12,057 bases of DNA from SLNP01 sp964446435 (GTDB lineage Bacteria; Bacteroidota; Bacteroidia; Bacteroidales; VadinHA17), in the NCBI GenBank assembly GCA_964446435.1, contig CAYUOS010000103.1:1-12057 (forward strand). Direction: 5' to 3'. Every line of letters begins with the position of its first letter. Within the stretch, counting starts at the first letter, position 1. Under the pieces are notes generated by a model that saw only the letters and a list, made by a program, of their open reading frames with translations, had not been told where the DNA came from and made no database searches. The translations under genes were made by a program, and so were the position numbers. Shown here in pieces: positions 1 through 6,633 of this stretch.

Positions 1-2154
1 AAATATGTTGTTTTCCTGTCTGAGAGGGATGTCTTTTCACTCGATCTGTTTCTCGCCGATGCCCGCACAGGAAGGGTTATCAGGAAACTTTCAAGCCGCA
101 TCAACAGGAATGAGATAGATGCAATGAGTTTCCTTGAGTCATCGGGCACATGGTCACCCGACGGAAAGCAATTTGCCTTCGTGGTCTTTTCAGAGGGAAA
201 GAACAAGCTGGTAATAATGAACGTTGAAAGAAGGAGGAACGTAAGGGAGGTTGAAGTACCCGGGCTGCCATCAATCAATAACCCCTCGTGGTCGCCCGAC
301 GGACGATTTATTGCTCTTTCAGCCATGAAAGATGGGGCTTCGGATATATTTCTTTATGAGGTCGAAACAGGTCTTGTAAAGAGAATCACACGCAGCGGCT
401 TTGCAAAGCTGCAGCCCTCATGGTCGCCTGACGGCAGGTACATTACATATGTGACTGACAGGCCCATGCCCGGTCAGGTGCAGAGGTTCCGTCATGACTT
501 CTACAATATCGGCATAGCAGATATCAATAATCCGTCTGATGACAGACTATTGGATCTCTTCACAGGAGCCAGGAACATGAATCCCCTCTTTTCGCCCGAT
601 GGCATTAGTATATACTTCCTGTCAGACCGCGATGGTTTCAGGAACCTCTACAGGTATGACACTGAGTCTGACTCTCTTTTCCAGATGACCCGTTACATGC
701 GTGGAATATCCGGAATAACATCACACTCTCCGGCAGTATCGATTGCACGTGAGACCGGAGACCTTGTCTATTCATACTATTCTGAAAGGAGCTATTCCAT
801 CTTTTCTGCACGAAGTGAGGAGTTCGAAGAGTTCCCGGTATCGAAGTGGGATATTGATTATACCTCCGCCACCCTGCCACCGGCAGAATATCTGGCACAG
901 AACCTTGTCGACAGTTCGCTGCTGTCAGAATTCAGAACCGAGGAAATTCCCGCTTATGAATTCAGGCCTGTTCCATACAGGCCCAGATTCAGGCTCGACT
1001 ATCTTTCAAACACATCGGTAGGTGTGGCTGCAGGAAGGATGGGTACCGGAATGGCCGGAAGCGTCAGTGCTCTCTTCGGCGACATGACCGGAGACAACCA
1101 GATATTTACCTCTCTGGCCCTTAACGGTGAGATATATGATTTCGGTGGAATGGCCGCATACATCAACCAGAAGAGGAGACTCAAGTGGGGGGCATCATTG
1201 TCACATGTACCCTACTATTTCGGTTCGGTTGGCTTCGGTATTGACACCCTTAAAATTGGCGGTGAACCGGTTCTGGTCAACAAAATGGATCTCTACTACC
1301 TGAGAATGTTTGAGGATAAGGCGTCACTATTTGCCTTCTACCCATTCTCCCAGACGAGAAGGGTTGAGTTTTCAGGCGAAATTGCCGGCTACAGCTATCG
1401 TACCGACCAATACAGCACCTATTACGATCTTTTAGGATATCCCATCGGTTCCGACCGTAAGAAGCTTGAATCACCTGATGGTTTCGGTCTGGGCAAGGTA
1501 GATGCTGCCTATGTTGTTGACAACAGCGTTTTCGGAATGACCGGTCCTGTTAGTGGAACACGATACAGGATAGAGGCAGGAAAGTACTTCGGTGCCGTAG
1601 ATAACTTCACAACACTTGCAGACTTCAGGAGGTATTTCCAGATCAGGCCCGCGACTCTTGCATTCAGGTCGTATAACTATGGAAGGTGGGGAGGCGACTC
1701 CGGCAATGATCTGCTTACCCCTCTGTACATTGGGTATCCGTGGTTGATAAGAGGTTACCAGCGAATGGATGCTTATTACACCAACATGCAGACACCGGGA
1801 GCAGGTATAGGCTATGACAACTTCTTCGGCAGCAGGATATTTGTGGCAAATGCCGAATTGAGGATTCCATTTACAGGGCCAAAGAATATTTCCCTGATAA
1901 AGTCTGAGTTGTTCTTTACCGATATCAACCTGTTTATCGACGGTGGCCTGGCACTCGACAGGGGTAGCCGCATTTCAGGCGACTGGTTTAATCCAGGGCC
2001 GGGAGAGAGGGCTCCGGTGTTCAGCTATGGTGCTTCATTGAGACTAAACCTGTTTGGATACCTTGTTCTTGAACCCTATTATGCAGTACCGGTAAGAAAA
2101 GGCACGGGCCCACTGAATGGCAGCTTCGGCATCAACTTCACACCGGGATGGTAA
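1..2154 (+). CDS. PD40 beta-propeller / Omp85-like outer-membrane barrel fusion protein (5' truncated)
   Basis: The reading frame is open from base 1, so the ATG at 124 is internal and the true start lies left of the window; 717 codons are visible. Numbering from that internal Met, the N-terminal part carries TolB-type PD40 propeller motifs: WSPDG at about residues 10, 56 and 100 and FSPDG at 156, plus FLSDRDGFRNLYRYD just after; a further blade (FLSERD...LFLADARTG) lies before the Met. From about residue 290 the sequence becomes alternating aromatic/glycine beta-strands typical of a membrane barrel, with GIGYDNFF...ANAELRIPF and LFIDGGLAL near the end, resembling the bacterial surface antigen (Omp85/BamA) C-terminal domain; the protein ends in Trp, as outer-membrane barrels often end in an aromatic residue. 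No POTRA repeats are visible. Such Bacteroidota proteins are often about 1,000 residues with a peptidase-like N-terminus; that part is not seen here. Role unknown; outer-membrane location is inferred. Family assignment is fairly sure, function is not. Confidence 0.85.
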   Translation, partial: KYVVFLSERDVFSLDLFLADARTGRVIRKLSSRINRNEIDAMSFLESSGTWSPDGKQFAFVVFSEGKNKLVIMNVERRRNVREVEVPGLPSINNPSWSPDGRFIALSAMKDGASDIFLYEVETGLVKRITRSGFAKLQPSWSPDGRYITYVTDRPMPGQVQRFRHDFYNIGIADINNPSDDRLLDLFTGARNMNPLFSPDGISIYFLSDRDGFRNLYRYDTESDSLFQMTRYMRGISGITSHSPAVSIARETGDLVYSYYSERSYSIFSARSEEFEEFPVSKWDIDYTSATLPPAEYLAQNLVDSSLLSEFRTEEIPAYEFRPVPYRPRFRLDYLSNTSVGVAAGRMGTGMAGSVSALFGDMTGDNQIFTSLALNGEIYDFGGMAAYINQKRRLKWGASLSHVPYYFGSVGFGIDTLKIGGEPVLVNKMDLYYLRMFEDKASLFAFYPFSQTRRVEFSGEIAGYSYRTDQYSTYYDLLGYPIGSDRKKLESPDGFGLGKVDAAYVVDNSVFGMTGPVSGTRYRIEAGKYFGAVDNFTTLADFRRYFQIRPATLAFRSYNYGRWGGDSGNDLLTPLYIGYPWLIRGYQRMDAYYTNMQTPGAGIGYDNFFGSRIFVANAELRIPFTGPKNISLIKSELFFTDINLFIDGGLALDRGSRISGDWFNPGPGERAPVFSYGASLRLNLFGYLVLEPYYAVPVRKGTGPLNGSFGINFTPGW

Positions 2155-2260
2155 CGCCAGCTATTATTCCGGTTTGTTGAAAAGGTTAAATAAATATTAA
2201 AATGGAATATTCCGGGGCATATAAATGTCAATAGTGGTACTAACAAAAACAAGAATAACC

Positions 2261-2821
2261 ATGAGAATCAATTCAAAACTATCAGCAATGTTTGTTATGG
2301 CCGCAGTCATGTTGATGATATCGGCTTCCTGCTCAACGGCTCAGGAGAATTTCTCAGGCAAATGGGCAATTAACGAATCAAAGAGTACCATGCCACAACT
2401 TCCGGGAGGCGGCCAGGGACAGGGTCAGGGTCAGGGTCGTGCCGGAGCCGGAGGAATGAGGCTTGCTGCACCCGAAATGACAGTAACCCAGCAGGGAGAA
2501 AACCTTTCGGTCGAAAAAGTCATGCCGGGACGCGACGGACAGACCCGGACAACCACCGAGAAGTATGACCTTGCCGGAAAGGTTACCGAAAATGCAGGTA
2601 TGATGAACCAGAACAGGAAGTCACGTGTAAGCTGGTCATCTGACAAGAAGGTAATGACAATTGCCTCCACCATAACGGTTGATATGCAGGGCCAGTACTT
2701 CGACATCAACTCCTCTGAAATATGGAAACTGAGCGATGGTGGCAAGACCCTTACCATCGAATCAGTAACATCCACCCAGATGGGAGAGATGAAAAGTACG
2801 CTGGTATACGACAAGAAATAG
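2261..2821 (+). CDS. Small secreted or lipid-anchored protein with Gly-Gln linker, unknown function
   Basis: A 186-residue protein. I chose the ATG at 2261 over the one at 2225 because it puts a normal signal peptide at the N-terminus: MRINSK, a hydrophobic run to about residue 23, then SASC24 and STA27-Q28. Cleavage before Gln28 by signal peptidase I fits Bacteroidota practice; Cys24 with SAS before it could alternatively be a weak lipobox. The mature protein opens with FSGKWAINESKS, a start shared by many small lipocalin-like beta-barrel proteins of Bacteroidota and Acidobacteria (SGxWxLNxxKS). Residues 49-60 are a Gly/Gln run encoded by a hexanucleotide repeat, then alternating beta-strand-like stretches (MTVTQQGENLSVEK, SEIWKLSDGGKTLTIES) follow to the C-terminus. 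No catalytic motif is apparent. It lies 106 bp after the propeller-barrel gene with no terminator between, and is followed by a strong terminator, so it may be the last gene of that transcript. Function unknown. Confidence 0.8.
   Translation: MRINSKLSAMFVMAAVMLMISASCSTAQENFSGKWAINESKSTMPQLPGGGQGQGQGQGRAGAGGMRLAAPEMTVTQQGENLSVEKVMPGRDGQTRTTTEKYDLAGKVTENAGMMNQNRKSRVSWSSDKKVMTIASTITVDMQGQYFDINSSEIWKLSDGGKTLTIESVTSTQMGEMKSTLVYDKK
2414..2437 (+). repeat. Hexanucleotide tandem repeat (CAGGGT/A x4) encoding Gly-Gln
   Basis: Four head-to-tail copies of CAGGGW encode the GQGQGQGQ stretch of the small secreted protein. The array is in frame, so loss or gain of units by slippage would only change the length of the flexible linker. 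Confidence 0.85.
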
Positions 2822-2848
2822 ATGATTTCTGACATCTGAAATCCACTG

Positions 2849-2878
2849 AGCCTCATCCATAAAGGGTGGGGCTTTTTT
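2849..2878 (+). terminator. Rho-independent terminator after the small secreted protein
   Basis: GCCTCATCC (2850-2858) pairs with GGGTGGGGC (2864-2872) around the loop ATAAA. Nine pairs include two G-U wobbles, and the outer A2849 pairs with T2873. Six T residues follow. It separates this gene from the regulated promoter of the next gene. Confidence 0.85.
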
Positions 2879-2899
2879 CATGAATTACAGTCAGGTTTC

Positions 2900-2966
2900 T
2901 TAACACAATATTAATATAAACATCAAGAGCAATTAATATACCGGTAACATGGCTGGCATACCTTTG
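2900..2966 (+). promoter_or_regulatory. 11-bp-phased nTAA(C/T) array plus -7 element driving the small carboxypeptidase-regulatory-like gene
   Basis: Five 11-bp words start at 2900 (TTAACACAATA), 2911 (TTAATATAAAC), 2922 (ATCAAGAGCAA), 2933 (TTAATATACCG) and 2944 (GTAACATGGCT). Fifteen bp after the start of the last word comes TACCTTTG (2959-2966), a perfect match to the Bacteroidota -7 consensus TAnnTTTG; the ATG follows 19 nt later. No TTTG -33 element is visible; the array occupies that place. The same geometry is found upstream of the TonB-dependent receptor and the lipoprotein. I infer binding sites for an OmpR/PhoB-family activator, most likely the PhoB-like regulator at 9726. The repeat and spacing are seen directly; the binding protein is inference. 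Confidence 0.7.
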
Positions 2967-2985
2967 AGGCAAATAATACCAAGAG

Positions 2986-3363
2986 ATGAGAACAAAGGTT
3001 TTAACATCAGCAATAGTTTTCCTAATCGCAGCTACAACGGCCTTTGCGTCAGGAGACAAGGACAAGACAAAGAATAGCGGAAAAAACAAAGCATCAGAGA
3101 CATCTGAGTTGATTGCCATCTCAGGCATCGTCAGGGACGCCGAAACAGGAGAAGCGCTTGCCGGTGTTCTGGTTAAGATCGAAGAGACGGGAACAACCAT
3201 TTACACTGATTTCGAAGGCAATTTTGAACTGATGATCGCACCCGGTTCCTATACCCTCACAACATCAATGATTTCCTACGCTGCCATTAAGAGTCCGGTA
3301 GAAGTCAAACCCGCTGCCGATATTGTGACTCTGAAGCTTGAGAATTTATCCGTTAAAAGGTAG
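2986..3363 (+). CDS. Small secreted stand-alone carboxypeptidase-regulatory-like domain protein
   Basis: A 125-residue protein. Residues 1-22 form a signal peptide (Lys-Arg start, hydrophobic core, AFA before Ser22). A Lys-rich spacer (DKDKTKNSGKNK) follows, then one carboxypeptidase-regulatory-like beta-sandwich from about residue 45 to 120: ISGIVRDAETGEALAGVLVKI, then TDFEGNFELMIAPGSYTL and SMISYA. In Bacteroidota this domain normally forms the N-terminal extension of SusC-like TonB-dependent receptors, and the receptor in this window has a related one (IEGVITDKSTGETIPGANVVI...). Here it stands alone, with no plug or barrel. It has its own promoter with the 11-bp array and its own terminator, so it is a single-gene unit apparently co-regulated with the receptor. 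Periplasmic location is inferred; a role as a soluble partner or competitor of the receptor domain is speculation. Confidence 0.88.
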   Translation: MRTKVLTSAIVFLIAATTAFASGDKDKTKNSGKNKASETSELIAISGIVRDAETGEALAGVLVKIEETGTTIYTDFEGNFELMIAPGSYTLTTSMISYAAIKSPVEVKPAADIVTLKLENLSVKR

Positions 3364-3392
3364 ATCAGTAAACGGGATACTTTTAGGTTAGG

Positions 3393-3424
3393 AAGAGGCT
3401 GCCCTTTTGAGACAGCCTCTTTTT
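3393..3424 (+). terminator. Rho-independent terminator between convergent genes
   Basis: AAGAGGCTG (3393-3401) pairs with CAGCCTCTT (3413-3421) around an 11-nt loop, followed by TTT. On the plus strand it ends the small carboxypeptidase-regulatory-like gene. Read on the minus strand, the run after the stem is CTTCCTAACC, so it is a poorer terminator for the convergent MORN gene, which ends right beside it. Confidence 0.85.
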
Positions 3425-3898
3425 CTATCTACCGTAATCTCTTTCCATTATCAGGGTACCGCTTTCATCCCACATGTACCAGGTACCAACCTTCTCTCCC
3501 TTTCGATAGGTCATGTCATATCTTTTCACCCCGTTATCGTCCCAGACGTACCATTTACCGTTTTTCACTCCCTTAAGGTAATTGGCTTCTGCTATTTTGA
3601 TACTATTCTCGCTCCAGGTGATCCATGTTCCATGCATTTTGCCCGAACGATATGCTCTTACCTCGTTCTTCGTGCCGTTCTCAAAATAGATTACTATGTC
3701 GCCATTGAGTGCACCCCTTCTAACGGGCATCTCTGCCTTCAGATTGCCATTGGGGTAATACTCTCTGTGAATTCCGGTGAAAAGCTTATTCTGATTATCA
3801 TAATATAGTCCGTCTTCGCCTTCCCTGGTCTGAACCTGTTGTGATATGGCTGTTATCGTAATGCAGCCAGTCAAGAATAACAATGCAAATCTTTTCAT
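3425..3898 (-). CDS. Secreted MORN_2-type repeat protein (five 24-residue repeats)
   Basis: A 157-residue protein with an N-terminal secretion signal: MKRFALLFLTGC gives a lipobox-like LTGC at residue 12, but the hydrophobic run continues to AIS19 before Gln20-Gln21, so signal peptidase I cleavage is at least as likely. The mature part is five repeats spaced exactly 24 residues apart, beginning at Gly42, Gly66, Gly90, Gly114 and Gly138, each of the form G-x-(aromatic)-x-x-W/Y-x-x-x-G-x... followed by YxxGxxxG. This is the MORN_2 variant found in proteins often named 'YwqK-family antitoxin'; that name is a database label and there is no toxin gene next to it. It lies 130 bp after a small lipoprotein gene on the same strand and may be expressed with it. 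Function unknown; beta-hairpin stacking on the cell surface or in the periplasm is inferred. Confidence 0.85.
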   Translation of the reverse strand: MKRFALLFLTGCITITAISQQVQTREGEDGLYYDNQNKLFTGIHREYYPNGNLKAEMPVRRGALNGDIVIYFENGTKNEVRAYRSGKMHGTWITWSENSIKIAEANYLKGVKNGKWYVWDDNGVKRYDMTYRKGEKVGTWYMWDESGTLIMERDYGR

Positions 3899-3971
3899 GG
3901 TATTATACTGGTCAAATTTTAGTCCCTCATATTTATGAATCTATTCTGTCATGCAGATATCCCATCAGGCT

Positions 3972-3992
3972 AAAGATAATGATTATATCTTT
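3972..3992. repeat. AT-rich inverted repeat between two minus-strand genes
   Basis: AAAGATA (3972-3978) and TATCTTT (3986-3992) form 7-bp arms around a 7-nt centre. It sits between the small lipoprotein gene and the MORN gene. On the minus strand the second arm ends in CTTT, so it could be a weak terminator for the lipoprotein gene, or an operator upstream of the MORN gene. AT-rich composition makes chance occurrence quite possible. Confidence 0.3.
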
Positions 3993-4028
3993 TCCAACCG
4001 ACAGGCTGACAGTCAAAACAAATGATTA

Positions 4029-4586
4029 TTAATCTTCGTTATAGCGCCACTCATTCCTGATCCTGTCATACTGCAACCTTCCATCCGGCCATTCGATATA
4101 ATCATTCCTTCGCAGGTAACGATCTACATTGCCGCTACTTATGAGTTCCCTTAAGAGTTCCCTGCCAATTGCGATCAGTTCCGACTCGTCCCTCACAGGT
4201 GTGTTGAATTCTTCTTTGAATTCTGTAAGTTTCATACCATCCTGTTCAAGCCTGAAGGTTCCACCAACCCCTCGTCTGGTTCCTGATACTGTTCTTGCAG
4301 GTCTTATCATATAATAATAATGAAGTCCGTCTTTACCTATATGGTAATAGACGATACGGAAATCGCGCGAGAGGTTGATGTAATACTGCCGGTTGACAGG
4401 GTCGTGTCGTGTCTGCCAGTCAGCCGTGATTGGCTTTCTTCCGATATATGTCACCATATTTACCGTTAGTGTGTCAATCTGGGCCTGACTGTAGTAGCGA
4501 CTGATGTGGTATTTCCTGTCAAAACTGCAACCTGTCAGCAGGCTGACAAGCAGAAGGAGCAGGATTGCATTGTTTATCCTATTCAT
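4029..4586 (-). CDS. Small lipoprotein of unknown function
   Basis: A 185-residue protein. The open frame extends upstream to 4673, but the ATG at 4586 is preferred because it starts a compact lipoprotein signal: MNRINN, a Leu-rich core, then the lipobox LLTGC with Cys20. The longer version would place this signal internally and would run over the -7 promoter element at 4614-4621. The mature part contains NMVTYIGRKPITADW, RQYYINLSRDFRIVYYHIGKDGLHYYYMIRPAR and a charged C-terminus with EWPDGRLQYDRIRNEWRY. I do not recognise a family; the strand pattern and regular aromatic residues suggest a beta-rich fold. It lies downstream of the terminator of the large lipoprotein gene, so it is probably a separate transcript, perhaps continuing into the MORN gene. 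Confidence 0.8.
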   Translation of the reverse strand: MNRINNAILLLLLVSLLTGCSFDRKYHISRYYSQAQIDTLTVNMVTYIGRKPITADWQTRHDPVNRQYYINLSRDFRIVYYHIGKDGLHYYYMIRPARTVSGTRRGVGGTFRLEQDGMKLTEFKEEFNTPVRDESELIAIGRELLRELISSGNVDRYLRRNDYIEWPDGRLQYDRIRNEWRYNED

Positions 4587-4613
4587 AAGTATTATAGTTT
4601 GTCTGGTACATTG

Positions 4614-4621
4614 CAAAAGTA
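4614..4621 (-). promoter_or_regulatory. Putative -7 promoter element of the small lipoprotein gene
   Basis: On the minus strand TACTTTTG matches the Bacteroidota -7 consensus TAnnTTTG in all fixed positions and ends 27 nt before the ATG at 4586. No -33 TTTG at the usual 19-21 bp is visible. Unlike the four array promoters, no nTAAC word starts 15 bp upstream, so this gene appears to be outside that regulon. Confidence 0.45.
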
Positions 4622-4656
4622 TTCTCAAACTTCGTTTTAATCGCGTGGATACCAAC

Positions 4657-4690
4657 AAAAGAGCCGGGAGCACTGTCTCCTCCCGGCTCT
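4657..4690 (-). terminator. Strong Rho-independent terminator after the large lipoprotein gene
   Basis: On the minus strand AGAGCCGGGAG (4690-4680) pairs perfectly with CTCCCGGCTCT (4670-4660) around a 9-nt loop, followed by TTTGTT. It lies 38 bp beyond the stop codon at 4729 and closes the receptor-lipoprotein unit. Confidence 0.9.
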
Positions 4691-4728
4691 ATAATTGGTA
4701 CGGACTGTCTCACAGTACCTTTTACTTT

Positions 4729-6507
4729 TTAGAAGTAAGAGATAATGTGGCAATCGAAAGCAGCCCATCCCTCTGTCCAGTCGGTGGTACCAAACGCACC
4801 GACGTAATTAACCTTCTGGAAGAAAGTGTCAGCCTTGGGAGTATTGTCCCAGCGGGCGCTGTTAAGAAGAACCGATCCGGCATTCGGGGTAAACTTCGGG
4901 TTTGGTGTATAGATCAATGGCAAGAAAGCTGATTGATCAATGCCAAGGTCCTGCCACTTGTCAAACAGACGGTTATTATATTCGGTTTTGTTAAATTCAG
5001 CCTCAAGTGCTGCCAGACCGCCGGGGAAATTGGCGTGAGCCTTAAGGGATCTTCCTCTGGGGTTGCTGGTATGCTGGACACCATTAGCAGGAGCTTCCGT
5101 AAATATTGTTCCCGCAGATCCGTAACCATTACCGCCCCAGTGCTCAACACCTGCAAGATATACGTTACGTATCTGAAGGTGACCATCAAGAAAAGCCTGT
5201 CCTGAACCGGCCCTGTCATCATCAATGTAGAGACCGTCAGCATAGCCTGTCAATAAGGAATTATAGATACTTATGCGGCTATTCCTTCTCAGCTGAGCAG
5301 CATGTTGGAACTGAATGCTGATGGGAGTCTCCCTTGTAACCTTTGGGCCAAGGCAGGTTATATTTGCAAATACTGCTGCAGTAAAAGGTTGGGCAGCGCT
5401 TCCCGTACCATTATTGTCGACTTCGAAGCCATTTGAACCCGACTGGTCAGAATTATCCCTGAACCTTATGCTGAGTCCAAACTGTATGCGACCGCTGTAG
5501 CCGAGGTCAACGTCCCAATCGTCATCGAGACCGCGGAATGCAATAAGGTACTTGTGGTCAACCGTTCCACCGAACCATTCAAATGCATCATCAAGTCCGT
5601 ATGAGCACATTACATATTCTATTACAGTTCCCCTGCCAACGCTTCCCATGGTCAGCGAGTTAACTTCCTCGTTAGGATTGATTGGAACACCTGCATACTC
5701 AATGCGCACGTATCTGAGTACTCCTGAGTTGTCATCCGGATCAGTACCACCGTGAAACGCACCATAACCGCCTTCAATCTCTACCGGTGCTCCGGTGGCA
5801 GCTGTAACGTTATTGGGTGCCTTACCGCAGATTACAATACCACCCCAGTCACCTGATTCACGCGAGCCTACAGGGTTCTCGGAGGTGAATACAATGGGGT
5901 CTTCCTTTGTGCCTTCAGCATATATTTTTCCCCCCATCTGTACCACCAGAGTCCCTTTACTCTGGCGGTCGCCGATTACGACTGTCCCCTTTTCAATATT
6001 GAGGCGGGCATTGTTCTGTACCCTTACAAATCCGTTAAGTCTGTATATCTTGTCATTGGTCCAGTTTACCGTACCGGTTATATTGCCTGATATTTCAACC
6101 ACCTCCTTGGAGGTAACTGTAACCGAATAGACTTTTATTTCACTCTGCTTTCCCTTATTGTCCAGTATCTGGAAGGTAAAATTCTGAATGGTTCCCACCG
6201 GTGCTACCTCAATAGTATATACGAAATCGTAATCAAGGCTGGTTTCACCATTTAAGGCAACAGGTGTCATGGGTACACCATTCTTAAGAATCACAATCTC
6301 TTTTGCACCACCCGGGGCAACTATTGACAATGTTGTGGTTACATTCTTCCCGGCCACTGTCATTCCGGTGGCGGTACTCAGTTCAAGCGTTGGAGCATCA
6401 TACTCCTTTTCACATGATGCCATGGTCAATGCCAAGACCATTGCGGCAATAGGTGCAATCTTCAATAAAGGTCTGATAATCTGTTTTCTGAATCCAATAG
6501 TTTTCAT
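4729..6507 (-). CDS. Probable surface lipoprotein, partner of the TonB-dependent receptor
   Basis: A 592-residue protein. The signal peptide ends in the lipobox TMASC with Cys32; the following EKEYD is acidic, like the lipoprotein export signal that sends Bacteroidota lipoproteins to the cell surface. Residues 40-135 look like an Ig-like or cadherin-like module (TVAGKNVTTTLSIVAPGGAKEIVILKNG, split in the middle). From about 140 to the end is a repetitive beta region: LNIEKGTVVIGDRQSKGTL, KIYAEGTKEDPIVFTSEN, SGDWGGIVICGKAPNN, YGAFHGGTDPDDNSGVLRYVRIEYAG, DDAFEWFGGTVDHKYLIAFRG, GSNGFEVDN. I recognise this as a common Bacteroidota family, likely a right-handed beta-helix, sometimes mislabelled 'multidrug transporter'; there are no transmembrane helices. 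It follows the receptor by 122 bp with no terminator between, and also has its own array promoter. A cargo-binding role for the receptor is inferred from context; the substrate is unknown. It is not a SusD homologue. Confidence 0.87.
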   Translation of the reverse strand: MKTIGFRKQIIRPLLKIAPIAAMVLALTMASCEKEYDAPTLELSTATGMTVAGKNVTTTLSIVAPGGAKEIVILKNGVPMTPVALNGETSLDYDFVYTIEVAPVGTIQNFTFQILDNKGKQSEIKVYSVTVTSKEVVEISGNITGTVNWTNDKIYRLNGFVRVQNNARLNIEKGTVVIGDRQSKGTLVVQMGGKIYAEGTKEDPIVFTSENPVGSRESGDWGGIVICGKAPNNVTAATGAPVEIEGGYGAFHGGTDPDDNSGVLRYVRIEYAGVPINPNEEVNSLTMGSVGRGTVIEYVMCSYGLDDAFEWFGGTVDHKYLIAFRGLDDDWDVDLGYSGRIQFGLSIRFRDNSDQSGSNGFEVDNNGTGSAAQPFTAAVFANITCLGPKVTRETPISIQFQHAAQLRRNSRISIYNSLLTGYADGLYIDDDRAGSGQAFLDGHLQIRNVYLAGVEHWGGNGYGSAGTIFTEAPANGVQHTSNPRGRSLKAHANFPGGLAALEAEFNKTEYNNRLFDKWQDLGIDQSAFLPLIYTPNPKFTPNAGSVLLNSARWDNTPKADTFFQKVNYVGAFGTTDWTEGWAAFDCHIISYF

Positions 6508-6566
6508 CTCAATCTGTTTTGGTTATTACTTTAATTCTAAGGTTATTCCTGTTCTGAAATCCACCT

Positions 6567-6633
6567 CAAAACTACCGCAGCCAGATTAACAGGAAGTTAA
6601 AAATGAATGATGTTTAGTTTATGAATTTGTTAA
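6567..6633 (-). promoter_or_regulatory. 11-bp-phased nTAA(C/T) array plus -7 element upstream of the large lipoprotein gene
   Basis: On the minus strand, words start at 6633 (TTAACAAATTC), 6622 (ATAAACTAAAC), 6611 (ATCATTCATTT), 6600 (TTAACTTCCTG) and 6589 (TTAATCTGGCT), each 11 bp apart. Exactly 15 bp after the last start comes TAGTTTTG (6574-6567), a perfect -7 match. The 5' leader to the ATG at 6507 would be about 55 nt. The first word contains the stop codon of the receptor gene (TAA, 6632-6630). The two central words are degenerate. The first word differs by one base from the first word of the receptor promoter array (TTAACAAATGC). This suggests the lipoprotein can be transcribed independently of, as well as together with, the receptor. 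Confidence 0.62.

Noticed and set aside
2186..2201. TTAAA words 11 bp apart (2186 and 2197) upstream of the small secreted protein gene
   Set aside because: Only two words in an AT-rich stretch, no further words in register, and no TAnnTTTG 15 or 26 bp downstream, so it does not share the geometry of the four arrays.
2204..2213. Perfect 10-bp palindrome GGAATATTCC upstream of the small secreted protein gene
   Set aside because: Short, AT-centred and isolated; no second copy or promoter element in a meaningful position, so no function can be supported.
3407..3808. 133-codon plus-strand open frame
   Set aside because: It begins inside a terminator hairpin and is antisense to the MORN repeats, which explain the sequence fully.
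3425..3898. Antitoxin of a toxin-antitoxin pair, as MORN_2 'YwqK-family' proteins are often labelled
   Set aside because: The protein has a secretion signal and no toxin-like gene adjoins it.
3996..4015. Direct repeat GACAG-GCT-GACAG as an E. coli-like Pho box
   Set aside because: The repeat period is 8 bp, not 11, and it lies just after a stop codon and well away from a promoter.
4614..4640. Possible array member TTAAA (minus strand, 4640-4636) upstream of the small lipoprotein gene
   Set aside because: It starts 19 bp, not 15 bp, before the TACTTTTG element, and no 11-bp companions are visible.
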